The notes under the pieces were generated by a model that was given only the letters and a program-made list of their open reading frames with translations, did not search any database and was not told where the DNA came from. The translations under genes and the position numbers were made by a program. DNA of 64,000 nt from Tenrec ecaudatus. Taxonomy: Eukaryota > Chordata > Mammalia > Afrosoricida > Tenrecidae. Positions within the stretch are counted from its first letter, which is position 1. Each line of letters begins with the position of its first letter. The stretch spans positions 111,459,677 through 111,523,676 of the forward strand of contig NC_134542.1 in the NCBI RefSeq assembly GCF_050624435.1, read 5' to 3'. Shown here piece by piece: positions 10,995-21,295 of this stretch.

Positions 10995-12175
10995 CACACC
11001 AAGAAAGATGAAAAAGCAGAATGTTTAAATTATAAAACAATAGTAGTGATCGTATTCCAGTAACATTTTGCTGAAGATCATTCAGTGATGCATTTACAGG
11101 GAACCGCCAAACATACAGGCCAGATTAGAAAGAAGATCTGGAGGAAGGGATGTCAATGCTGACCTCAGATGGCTCTTGGCTGACAGCAGAGAATAGCAAA
11201 AATGTGTTTAGTTGTGTTTGATTGACGGTGCTGAGGTATTCAACTATGTGGATCACTAGAAACAGCTTATGCTGAACTGGTAGATGGAGCTATGGATATT
11301 ACATGGTCGAAAATAAAGAAAGGTGTGTCTGGGTTATCTTCTCCTAACACTAATTCAATTTGCATGCTGAGAAAATAATCAGAGACGCTGAATTATATCA
11401 AGAACACAACAGAATTGGGCAAAGGCCCATTAGCTGTGATACGCAGATGACACCACCTTATTTGCTGAAAGTGAGGAGACTTGAAGAATCTGCTGATGCA
11501 GATCAAGGATGACAGTCTTTAATGGTGATTATAATTCGATATTAAAAAGACAAAAATCCTCACAACTGGACCAATAGGAAAAACCAAAACCCAACCAAAC
11601 TCAGTGCAATCAAGTAGATGCTGACTCACAGCGATTCCTTCAGCAGGGTAGAACTGCCCTTGTGGGTGTCTGAGACTATAAGTCTGCATGGGAAAAGAAA
11701 GTCCCATCGACAAAGAGGCTTGTGGTTCCAAACTGCTGAAGTTGTCGAGGTTTTCGTCTTGCTTGTGTCCACAACCAATGCTCACTAACACAGCAGTCAA
11801 AAGATGAATGACACACTGCATTGGGTAAATCTGCTGCACAATCACTTTAAAGACTTGAGCAGCAAGGCTGTTTCTTTGTGGCCTAAGGTTTGCCTGATCC
11901 GAGCCATGCTATTTTCAAATGCCTCGTGTACATGAACGTGGGACAGTGAATAAGAAAGACTGCCTTTAGATGATGGCTCTAGAGAAGAATATTGAAATCA
12001 CCAGGGACTGCCCGATGAACAAACAAATATGACGACAAGACAGATTGACACAGTGGGCCAAAAATGGGCTCAAATTTACCAACTGGGAGGATCGTGCAGG
12101 GAAAGCATTGTTTCTTTCTCTCATACATAGGGCTGCTATAAGTCAGAGCTGTCTCCACGGCACCTAAAGATTATT
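10995..12175 (+). mobile_element. Second RTE-clade LINE copy, interrupted by a SINE
   Basis: It starts inside the reverse-transcriptase region ('ttttgctgaagatcattcag' at about 11069; the same block occurs at 24192) and carries a readable YADD codon string at 11440-11451, followed by an ESEE-like block in a shifted frame. It continues through 'cctcacaactggaccaatag' (11558), is interrupted at about 11578-11742 by a minus-strand SINE, resumes with 'ttttcgtcttgcttgtgtcc' (11751) and ends with 'ctccacggcacctaaag' near 12150. Many stops and frameshifts make it inactive. Confidence 0.78.
11578..11742 (-). mobile_element. AfroSINE-type SINE nested in RTE
   Basis: On the minus strand this reads as the right-hand body of the SINE. 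Seen on the plus strand are 'aatcaagtagatgctgactc', 'agggtagaactgccc', 'gagactataagtct' and 'gtggttccaaactgct'. The 5' tRNA-like head is missing. Compared with the RTE copy at 10.5 kb, about 35 bases of RTE sequence are absent at the insertion point, so the insertion was accompanied by, or later suffered, a deletion. Confidence 0.75.
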
Positions 12176-14770
12176 TCTGTGAGTGCTTATATATTTGTGA
12201 CCCCAGGAAGTGAGATTAAAACAATTAAATTACTAGCTCACAGAGAGAGAACCAGTCAGTGGAATTGTCAGGATAAAACAAAAGGTTATTAGGTGAAAAA
12301 AAATGTACTTAGCCATTCTTGTGTATTCTCCCATATGAAAGTTTGTGTTTGCAGGTCGCACATCCAGATGAAGACTGACAAGGAAGCCTTTGACTTCTTT
12401 AACTCTGGCGGAGGTCCATTTAATTTGTTGGATAGAATCGACCTTTGCTCTTAGGACATAGTTCACCCTGGAATCTTGCTAGAGGATCGTTTCATCTTTA
12501 AAAACAAAACAAAACAAACAAAAAAAGGCATGCATGAGAGAATTGAGTATTTAAATCTTAAGGAAAACTTAAGGTTTAGCCATTATTTGGTCACTGGTTT
12601 TGGAGACCCTGTTGTTTTCATAACCCTCCCATAAGCTGAGATTTGTGTAGTCCTTCCTAGGCACGATATGTACCTTCAAAGGGTCTCTGGTTCCTCGAAA
12701 ATCTTACCAAAGATATGAGAGTTGGAAGAATGGGCAGCAGTCTCATTGCTTGTCTTTGGACCGGGCTTCCTGATCATGCATCTCTGAAAGGCTTGTTCAT
12801 TCTCACTGTAATGAAATGCTTATTCCAAAATAAATCGGACGATAGAGGTTCATTTGAAGGAACTGGGGCACAAATAATGTAGTCACTGGTGAACTTCTCC
12901 ACATATATTTTATGGAAATTATCATGTAAGAATTCATGAAACAATAATGAGAGGAATTATGGCAGCACTAAGAGCACATTAGTATGCAGAGCTCATGAAA
13001 AAAGCCTTTCCTGGAGTCAAAACTGGTGCCTTCTGGTTACATATGTATTTACACACTGTTGTTGCCGACAGAGTGCTAACACCATTTCCCTGGTGCCTTG
13101 TAAACAGACCCATAAAAATGTACTTTGAACTAATTGGAGCCCAGTGGGGATGAGGGCACAGCAGAAACTATGGGATTTCAACATGAATTTTTCCCAAGCA
13201 AATGCTGGAATCAGTAAAACAAGTTTATTTCTAAGTCAAGTTCTTTCCTTTGAACTAACCACCTCTCCAGCATGGAAGAGCAGACCAATTTCACTGATAG
13301 TTATCACTCGCCCAACTAAGCGAGAGCAAAAACCGCATCCAGGGGTATGCAAGAAGCTTTGGAAAGGAGGAATATGACAAAACATTATCTGAAGGAAATA
13401 ATAAAACTAAAAATTAATCACTTAGAAACCCAAGACCATTGTGAACAAAGAAATGAATGCTGAGATCTAAAGAGGAGAAACCAAAACCAAAAACACGTGT
13501 GAGAAAAGTGCCCATGAATCATCCAATTCCTAACCAACTATCAGAGATGATGATACTATGATATGATTTCAGAATCTGATGGCAGCATTTATCCCATGCT
13601 GTCAACAGGCCACAATCGAGTAAAAGTGAAGACATATCATTGCATTCATGGAATAAGTTGTTGTTCGAAAGCTAATATGCTGATCACTCTGTATATCTCT
13701 TACAGCATTCACAGTAAACGAATCCCATTTCTAAAACCATTTTATTTGTTGCCACCAACTCCCATGGCAACTTCTATGATCCACATCAGCATCCGAGCCA
13801 AGAGGCAGATCTGTCCTCAGGCCTTGGATTGGCTCCTGCTGGTGCAAGCCTCCTTTTCACCTGCCTGCGGAAGGAAGCTATGACTCTGGAACTTCCAGGC
13901 TGAGAGACCTCAGAATGGTTAGAAATCAGGAGATGACTTGGGGCAATAGTTGAAGCAACCTTGAAATTTTAACTGAAACAGAAATGTTTTATGTCATGTT
14001 CTACTAGTATGCAATTATTGATTTATGAGAAATACTTAAAAGCTTCTTTGAACATGTGCCCATGTATTAAGGTAATTTATGTGATGAAATGTAAGAAAGT
14101 GTAAAAATTATCATTTGTAGGTAGTGAAGTTGCCTACACTGATTTTCAGTCATTCTTGAATTAATTCACCTACTGCACACTAGCTTTTATTATTTCCTGT
14201 GTGCATTCTATACTGTCTCACAGCAACGTCAAACATAACTTGAAAATGTTTCATAAATACTTATTTCTGTGTAGAAGCTGCTGTTATCTCCAAGAGCATG
14301 GGATGATCCAGATTTCAAACAAAACTCACCGAACTCAGGAGAGAACAGTTCTAGGAGGACGTCGTGTTCGATGAAGCAGACAGGGAGCAACAGAGATGAA
14401 GACCCCAATGAGATAGATGGACGCGGTGCTGCAGCAATGCGCTGTAGCACAGGAACAACTGGTGCAGCACCTGGCAGTGTTTCGTTCTCTTGGGCATAGA
14501 ATTGCTATATGTCAGAACCAACACAATGGTACTAGACAACATTTTAGAAAGATTATGAGTAGAGTGTTATTGACTGTCGTTAATATTTGTGACTAGCTCG
14601 TTTGAGACTAGCCCTCCATTTCTCCATCTTTTAGATCATGTCTACCTTGATGGTCCCTCTCGTCTGCTTCCACTCGCCGTGTTGGTGCCTGCTGCACTTA
14701 CGTCCTGTCAGGCATTACTCCATGTGCTAAACTCATTCTGACTTCTGGCATTTGACACTTTTTATGTCCC
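12176..14770. other. Long unique-looking stretch
   Basis: No gene or repeat family is recognised over 2.6 kb apart from a short A/C-rich simple stretch at about 12499-12527. Open frames of 60-106 codons occur (for example 13563-13883) but show no domain, no splice-site context that I trust, and no coding-like composition. Confidence 0.5.
12499..12527. repeat. (AAAAC)n-like A-rich tract
   Basis: A short run of AAAAC units grading into AAAC and poly-A. No recognised retrotransposon body lies to its left, so it is annotated only as low complexity. Confidence 0.8.
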
Positions 14771-14775
14771 TCTCA

Positions 14776-14931
14776 ATGAACTCAGGTGGCACAGTGGGTT
14801 AAGCATTGGACTGCTAACTTGCAAGGTTGCCAATTGGAACACACCAGCTGCTCAATGGGGAAACAAAGGGACTGTCTTCTCTTGTAAAGACTGAGTCTCA
14901 GGTCCCTGCGTCAGAACTGATTCAACAGCGT

Positions 14932-14934
<3 letters not shown>
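14776..14934 (+). mobile_element. AfroSINE-type SINE ending in (GT)n
   Basis: The tRNA-like head is visible: 'ggtggcacagtgggttaagc' (A-box region), 'ttggactgctaacttgcaag', and the B-box-like region 'gttgccaattggaacacacc'. The body 'cagctgctcaatggggaaac' and 'tcttgtaaagactgagtctc' follow. The tail does not reach the usual TATGAGTCGGAA-type end cleanly: it reads 'cagaactgattcaacagcgta' and then runs directly into a GT microsatellite. Confidence 0.8.

Positions 14935-14976
<42 letters not shown>
14935..14976. repeat. (GT)n microsatellite
   Basis: About 21 uninterrupted GT units, directly abutting the end of the SINE at 14776. Microsatellites seeded at SINE tails are a known pattern. This one is long enough to be polymorphic. 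Confidence 0.95.
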
Positions 14977-14977
<1 letters not shown>

Positions 14978-14984
14978 CTATTCC

Positions 14985-15060
14985 TCACAGAGCACCTCTT
15001 TGCAGACCGGAAATTTGAATTTAGCAGATTCCATAGGAGAAGGATCTGGCAATTCACTTA
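14985..15060 (+). mobile_element. Probable SINE fragment
   Basis: 'agcacctctttgcagaccgg...ccataggagaaggatctggc' resembles the middle of the SINE body, with a GGAGAAAGATCTGGC-like block, in plus orientation. Short and diverged. Confidence 0.35.
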
Positions 15061-15064
15061 AGTG

Positions 15065-15215
15065 TCTAAAAAACTCAAAACTCACACAGAGTGTGGATTT
15101 ACCAGACTGTAGTTGTTTACAGGAGTAGAAAGCCCAGTCTCTGTCCTACAGAGCTGTTGGTGGTGCTGACCATGCGGATTCAAACCCATAGTGTAGACAC
15201 TACACCACTGGGCTG
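15065..15215 (-). mobile_element. AfroSINE-type SINE
   Basis: Plus-strand text 'cagactgtagttgtttacag', 'gagtagaaagcccagtctct', 'ctgttggtggtgctgac', 'gcggattcaaacccatagtg' and 'actacaccactgggctgctt' is the reverse complement of the SINE body, B box and A box in that order. The head is complete and the tail partly lost. Confidence 0.8.
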
Positions 15216-15294
15216 CTTGAGTGAGGTAGTTCTACTCTGTCCAGGGGTTGCTGAGAGTTGAAAATCAACTGAACAACACCTGAAAATGAAAACC

Positions 15295-15470
15295 TAGCTC
15301 TCAGCTGCTAACTGAAAAACCAGAGGTTTTGTTCCCCACAGGTGCTTCCTAAGAAAGGCTTGGTGATCTGTTTCTAAACTTCATAGAGCCCAGTTATGCT
15401 CTGACAAACACAGGATTGCACTGGGTCAGAACAGGTTGGATGGCAACTAGTTTACAGCCCTCTCACATCT
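15295..15470 (+). mobile_element. Older AfroSINE-type SINE
   Basis: The blocks 'cagctgctaactgaaaaacc', 'aagaaaggcttggtgatctg', 'agagcccagttatgctctg' and 'gttggatggcaactagttt' follow the order of the older SINE subfamily, including its GATGGCAACT end. The first part of the tRNA-like head is missing or decayed. Confidence 0.75.
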
Positions 15471-17045
15471 ACTATGATGCAGGCATTGAGATCAAGGGGA
15501 AACAGTGGTTAGCATTTCATGAACACGATTTTATCATTTGGAAAAAGCCTATGTTTGATTTATTCAAGCCCCATTTTAATTCCTTCACATTTACCTTCCT
15601 ATACAAAATATTATATGGTTTTCCTCTGATCTTCATTCAACTGACCCACCATGTCCAAGGATGCCTTTCTAGTTCCGCATTCTGGATTGCTTACTCCTAG
15701 AGCTATTGCTTTACTAACTTGGTCCTGAGAGTCCTTCCCCTTTAAAACTGGAACTGTAGTGTTCAGACTCTGGCATGCTGATGAATTCTGGTTTATCGGT
15801 ACAAATCTAACACACTGAAAGCGCTTTGTCCTTGTATGTAATATATGCATATTTTTATAGCTTCGCCTTCATCTCTGAGACAGAACTGATTTTTTAGCAT
15901 TTCGGTAAGTTTAGAGATGAGTCAAAGACCCCATTTACTACGTGTACTCTCTGTCTAATCCTGGAATTCAGGTGTCGGCGTCAGAGTCAGGTGGCTCATT
16001 TTCACAGCTGTGAAAATCCCACTAACTTTCACTACTATTAATGGAAGGTAAAGTGCATGTCTCAGAAAGTTACAGTGTTTAGGGAGCAATGGATTTGAAT
16101 AGATAAATAAATATGCGAATAAATACATACATAAATAAATTGCAACCTTTTTATCGTGCTATTGAATGCAATTTCCATTATGGGCAACAATTTGTTACTG
16201 TCTTAAAAGCTAAGGCTTCAGCTATTTCCTAGTAAGTGCATATTATCCAGCATGGCAGTAATGATCAATTAATCAAATAAATATCTTTGAGAACATAGAA
16301 AGTATATATACAATGGGGGAGAGAAGGAACTATTGATTGCCGTTGGAGAGAATATTCTCACAGAGCCCGTTAATGGCTCATTAATCTGCTTGAAAATTCA
16401 GACACTGCATTTGAATTTGGGAGGTGAGACACATGACAACACAAAACAGCAGGGTTTAGCTATAAAAGAGAACTTATAATTTATGCACAGTGATATTTTT
16501 AGACTCCTTGCTACCTCTAGAATCTCTTCTTGAGCCTTGAATAAGCTATTACATCTGACCAATAATAATATAATAAAATTAATATGGTTAGTGGCAGATT
16601 TTTAACACCAAAACACATATGCTTCTGTTCATGAATATTTTTTTCATTTATTCTTGTAGTTAAATTGGCAAAAGTAGATGAGGAAATAACAAGGGCTCAC
16701 AGCATTTCTTCAAATGTAGAGACAAGCAAAATGTGAGAGTGGCCTTACAAACCGTTGCTGCATACCTTAAAGTAAGCAATAGAAGGAAATTCACAACAGT
16801 GCGAGAATTTGTTGGAACAAATAGGCTATTTCATCATGTATGGTAATTTCATTTAAATATTGACATGAAACATATGTCATGTTGTATGTGCTGGCAAGTC
16901 TATTATATTTCAAAAGTAAGTACATTATAACTGAGTAAATCCCATATATAATTTCCTACTTATATTTCAAAGATTACATGATGAAACTTAAAGATCTAGA
17001 CAGCTTTTAATTTATCTTTTAGGAGGACTGAAGATAAAGATGTGG
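15471..17045. other. Unassigned DNA
   Basis: No gene or retroelement is recognised. A low-complexity stretch of AAATA/CATA units lies at about 16098-16140. Confidence 0.5.
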
Positions 17046-17046
17046 C

Positions 17047-17140
17047 TTTCTACTCCTGTCAACAGTTAGTCTCAGAAACCCAAAGGGGGATTGCTATGAC
17101 TTTGCATGCACTCGATGGCAGGGAGTTTGGTTTAGGTTAG
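17047..17140 (+). mobile_element. SINE 3' fragment (AfroSINE type)
   Basis: 'gttagtctcagaaacccaaa', 'ggattgctatgactttgc' and 'cactcgatggcagggagttt' correspond to the last third of the SINE, including the CTCGATGGCA end. It is head-truncated and lies just left of an L1 tail. Confidence 0.7.
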
Positions 17141-17159
17141 GTATTAAGTTTAAGTATTA

Positions 17160-17850
17160 AGTATTAAGATATCATTGGACCTCTACTCAAGTCTTCCCTC
17201 AATGTAAGAACACCCTGTTCTAATAACCTGGCATTCTGTGATGCTCATCTTCCTGACACAATCACTGAAGACACAATAGGTGCATAAGCGTATGTGGTGA
17301 GAAAAGCTCATGGTGCTAGGCTGTTTAAAGATGTGGTGTCTGGAGTCTCAAGGCCTGAGGTTAAACAGCAGCCATCCAGCAGGGAAGCAAAAAAGCCCAC
17401 TTGGAAAAAGCACAACAGCCTGTGTGACCACAAGGTGTCGACCGGATCAGGTATCAGGCATCAGAAGATCAAAAACAAAGAGTCATATCATTGTGAACAA
17501 TGGGGGTTGGAGTGGAGACCTGTAGCCCATCTGTAGATGATTGGACATCCCCTCACAGAAGGGTCACAAGGAAGTGATGAGCCAGCCAGGGTGCAGTTTA
17601 GCACCAATGAAACACACAGCATTCCTTTAGTGTCTTAATAGAAACTAGTTCTCCCCCCACCCTCACAACTATCATGACCCCAGTTGTACTTTACAAATCC
17701 AGCTAGACCAGAGCATGTACACTGGTACAGATAAGAGCTCTTGACACAGGGAACCCAGGAGAGATAACCCCTCAAGAATAGTAATGGGAGGAGCAATACC
17801 ACGAGGGCAGGAGGAAGGTGGGAGAAAGGGCTGTAAGAGCCCCGATAAAA
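17160..17850 (+). mobile_element. LINE-1 3' UTR with internal deletion
   Basis: Forward copy of the family's 3' UTR. The blocks are 'gacctctactcaagtctt', 'agaaaagctcatggtgctag', 'gtggtgtctggagtctcaag', 'gcaaaaaagcccacttgga', 'ggtatcaggcatcagaaga', 'gtggagacctgtagcccatc' and 'gagccagccagggtgcag'. After about 17815 the sequence jumps from the gGAGGAAGGTGGGAG block to 'agccccgataaaatgattta', skipping the roughly 270 bp that other copies keep before the tail. The polyadenylation-like site is GATAAA here. The 80-codon frame at 17294-17536 is chance. Confidence 0.8.
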
Positions 17851-19526
17851 TGATTTATATTAAAAAAAGAAAGAAAGGGAATTACTCCTTTTAAATTTGT
17901 AGAGAAGTCTGATAAGAAAAGCAGTGATAGAGTCTCTGTAGACGTCACACAAAACAAAATGACATGAAGGACTCACTTCGTGAAGTTGCCGCTTTTATCC
18001 AAGTGCTTTTAGATTAAGAAGAGGTTTATATAAGGAAGAAGCACACACTTTAATGGTTCATTTGTTCCCTCATGCTTGTTGCCAAATGAAGAGAAACTGG
18101 ACTTTGCCATTGGCACAATTTAATTTCAGTGTTGTTTTAGAATCTACTTTATATGGATTTACATCCACTTCACTGCCTCTATTGTCCCTGTGATAGAAAA
18201 AGTGATTACTTCCATAGAGGTAAAATGTAAGTCAGTGATCTTATTCTACAGCATAACCTGAAAATATAATGAATAATAAAGGTAAAAGTGGAAACAATCT
18301 TAGTAAAGTTATTTTACCTCTCTGACACTCAATTTCCACATCTTTAAAATGTGATCAATGTATCAGAAGATAATCCATCCCTAATTTCTTTGATTCAATA
18401 TATATAACATAAACCTATGTCCTCACTCTCTATTTTGTAACATACAAAATAGTACACTGTTTTTCCAGCATAAATTTCATTCTCATAATGATATCTGGAA
18501 TCGTATATGTAAGCTATAGTATGAGATCCTCATGAACATTGTCTAGGTTGAAAAAGAATGGAAATACCTGGTTGGTTCCTCTTCTCTGTTTTCCAATAGG
18601 TCTGCTCAGTAGATGATGCCTGGAGAACATGACAAATGGAACTGATTACCGATCCATGATTTAGTAACTGCTCATAGTACACTGATTTCATTTTGTACAG
18701 ATAATGTGAGTGGCCTCTCATTCCCCTGCCCTTTCCCCCTCAAAAGCAGAGCTTGAAATAAAGCCCTTGTAACCGGACAACTTCAAGAAAGTGAAAGAGA
18801 TTGAAGTGGTCTCCAGTGAGTATTTAGACAACCGGGAAGCATATAACAAGCCACTCAGAAAATTGCTATACAAGTCAGGAGGACACTTTTCTTCCTTGTA
18901 AATTATCCGGACGCAAGGGAAAGGGAGATAAATGCAATCCCACTGGTTTTACATCCTTTTATCCTCTAGCTAGCCTTTAAAAGATTCAAGTTGACTGTGT
19001 AAAATTGAACGGGTTTATATTTTGGGCGAGAAAAAAAGATCGATAAAATAATATGTAAACTAAACCGCCTGCCTCTGTCCATATGCGTCAGTATATTATA
19101 CAAAGGCCTCCCCTGCTGTAGGATTCTGTTTTCTAGATGTGCTTCATTTCGCCTTGTAGTGTTATGCACATTACTTCCTGACCCTGTGCATGTGTGTACA
19201 TTAAGGAAAGGTAAATTGGCAATGTTTAATATGTTAATATAATTAAAATGGCTATTTAGTCCTGTGTGTTCCACTAGATGAATGACCACGCTTGCATACA
19301 GTGCATCGGTGTCTCTGCACAGGGACTTGTGTAGCCGGGAGTAGAAGAGGGGACATAGTTCTCACGCTTAAGCAAAACTCCATCTGGTGGGCTCCCTTGC
19401 CATCACAAAAGCATAGCTCGATTTCCCCTCAAAGACCTCACTGCGGAAATACTAACATCTGCGGTCAATTACACACGATGTGGAGACCTGGCTGTGGGTG
19501 CTGGTCTAACATCACCAACTCATCTT

Positions 19527-19630
19527 CCCCAGACTAACTACAAACTGTCTGGCAAAAAGACTTTCTGCGTCCTCATTCCCCCAAACTAGCTAGAAACTGT
19601 CAGGCAAAAAGACTTTCTGTTTCTTCCACT
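19527..19630. repeat. 52 bp tandem duplication
   Basis: Two units offset by exactly 52 bases share CAAACTGTCTGGCAAAAAGA versus GAAACTGTCAGGCAAAAAGA and both continue CTTTCTG. There are only a few mismatches, so the duplication is fairly recent or conserved. Confidence 0.85.
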
Positions 19631-20301
19631 TCTGCCTAGACCTAAACCAGTCCCCTAGAGGTGAAAGATTCGGTGTACCCCATTATCGATCATTTCACCC
19701 ACCTCTGTTCCCTGAACTGAACTCAGTCCAAACTGCTGAGTAAGAAATAACCTTAGGGCCTGCCAAAGTCCAAACGCTAACAGTGGTCACATTACAGAGG
19801 CATGATCCAAACATGCTAGGAAACCTTTTCATGAGTCCGACCAGAGCACATTAAAGAATTACTATCAATGGCAAAGGACATTTTCTGCCCGCCAATGCAA
19901 GTAGCCAATTCATGATTTCAGTTCAAAATATGTAGATAGAACACTTGAATTGTAATTTGCTATTGCTGGTAAGGTTAAATATGAAATAATGGACAGAGAA
20001 AGTTTATTTGGAAATGGGATAATTGTTCATCGTAAATCATGCATGTCATATCCGGATATCATGTGCCTGCGACCTGCTTGTGCAATGATTGTCCAGGAAC
20101 GAGATGCAAGGTGCGCACTACTAGGGTGTGGGCAACAGTGGTGTCTACAGCTGCTGTCACTTGTGTCCTGTCTGACAAAGGCAGCATCCTGTCACACTTC
20201 CATGGCAAAGCTTATTTCCTACGAGTACGATAGGCTGGTTGAGCCTGCGGTGTTGAAGCACCACTCAGAGGGATCAGATCTGGGCATTTGTTTTCCTGAT
20301 T

Positions 20302-20326
20302 GGGGGCTGGGGGGCGGGGCGGCGGG
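20302..20326 (+). other. G-quadruplex-prone tract
   Basis: G-runs of 5, 6, 4 and 3 (20302-20306, 20309-20314, 20316-20319, 20324-20326) are separated by loops of 2, 1 and 4 bases, meeting the usual G3+N1-7 rule. It sits in the GC-richer island of the otherwise AT-rich region. Confidence 0.8.
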
Positions 20327-20654
20327 TGAGGGATGCAGAAGACTCTTGTTCCCCAAGGATAGCAACACTTTTATAAGAACGAGAGACAGTGGCTCAGGCA
20401 AGTTGAAGATCGGGCTCTGAATTGGACTCCAGAAAGATGGTGGTGATTAGTGTTAGGGTGCAAGGAGCTACAGGTGGATCTCTGCAACCTGTCCACCAGC
20501 TGCCACCCACATGAAGAAAGTACTGGAACAAATGTGCTTTCCTTTTTCCCTTGGCAGGGATAATCACATTGCTGATTCCTATTGCCCTAAGCCTTGGTGT
20601 CCACTCAGTATCATTAGTCTGGTCATTGCAATACGAGCAATTCACAATCACCAG

Positions 20655-20770
20655 GGTTCAAGATAGGATGATGCGGCTTTTCTGCTCCTGTAAAGAAACC
20701 CAAGGTGAAGTTCTGCCCTTTCCTATAGACTCACTATGAGTCGGAATTGGCTTGACCCATCAGTAAGTGG
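20655..20770 (+). mobile_element. SINE 3' fragment (AfroSINE type)
   Basis: 'gatgatgcggcttttctgct', 'cctgtaaagaaacccaaggt', 'gttctgccctttcctataga' and 'ctatgagtcggaattggctt' are the standard right half of the SINE. The TATGAGTCGGAAT end is unusually well kept. The tRNA-like head is absent. Confidence 0.8.
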
Positions 20771-21120
20771 GTATGCTTTGAGGAAGTTTGCTTTGTTCTA
20801 TTTTACTTTTATGAAAGATCTATAGAACTACCTTTGTTTTTTAATCTAAAGAAATCTGTAGGGAATTTTGTTTTTATAAAAAAGTGGGGGAAGTGAGGTT
20901 CAGGATTGATTTCAGAGAATACTGTTAAGAGTCAGGAAGCACCCTAGCCGTGAGATTCATGTCACCAGGCACCATCCCTGGGAGCTGCCCTCACCATCTC
21001 AGTAGCAAACCATGCTATCTTTAAACTGTGTCTGTGATCCCTGTGTGTTAGCATTAGTTTATGTTCATGGGTAATTTGGTATGATCAGATAATATTTAGG
21101 GGATTAGGTGTGTTCATTCA
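20771..21120. other. No recognised feature
   Basis: Unassigned DNA between two SINEs. Nothing can be supported. Confidence 0.5.
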
Positions 21121-21295
21121 GGAGCCCTGGTGGTGTAGTGGGTTGCATGTTGGGCTAACTGCAAGGTCAGCAGTTTAAATCCAGGAGCTTCTCCTTGGGA
21201 GAAAGATGAGGTTTCCCACTTTTTTAAAGAGTTAGTTACAGTCTCAGAACCCCACAAGGACAGTCCTGCTCAGCTCTTCCCATAGAAGTTAATAA
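21121..21295 (+). mobile_element. AfroSINE-type SINE, near full length
   Basis: Clear head GGAGCCCTGGTGGTGTAGTG, then 'ttgggctaactgcaaggtc' and the B-box region 'agcagtttaaatccaggagc', followed by 'gggagaaagatgaggtttcc', 'agttagttacagtctcagaa' and 'cccataga'. The final TATGAGTCGGAA block is lost. The head has the A- and B-box arrangement of a tRNA-derived SINE but is not a functional tRNA. Confidence 0.88.

Larger units (their letters stand above)
17861..20650. other. Unique-looking DNA with two small structures
   Basis: No repeat family or gene is recognised in 2.8 kb except the 52 bp duplication (19527-19630) and the G-rich tract (20302-20326) listed separately. The part from about 19290 to 20450 is more GC-rich than the surroundings. 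A 143-codon frame at 19989-20420 has no recognisable domain. Confidence 0.45.

Noticed and set aside
14827..15128. Val-Cys repeat proteins
   Set aside because: Translation of the (GT)n microsatellite and SINE sequence.
19989..20420. 143-codon forward frame across the G-rich tract
   Set aside because: Cys- and Gly-rich translation follows from composition. There is no domain, and overlapping frames are open on both strands.
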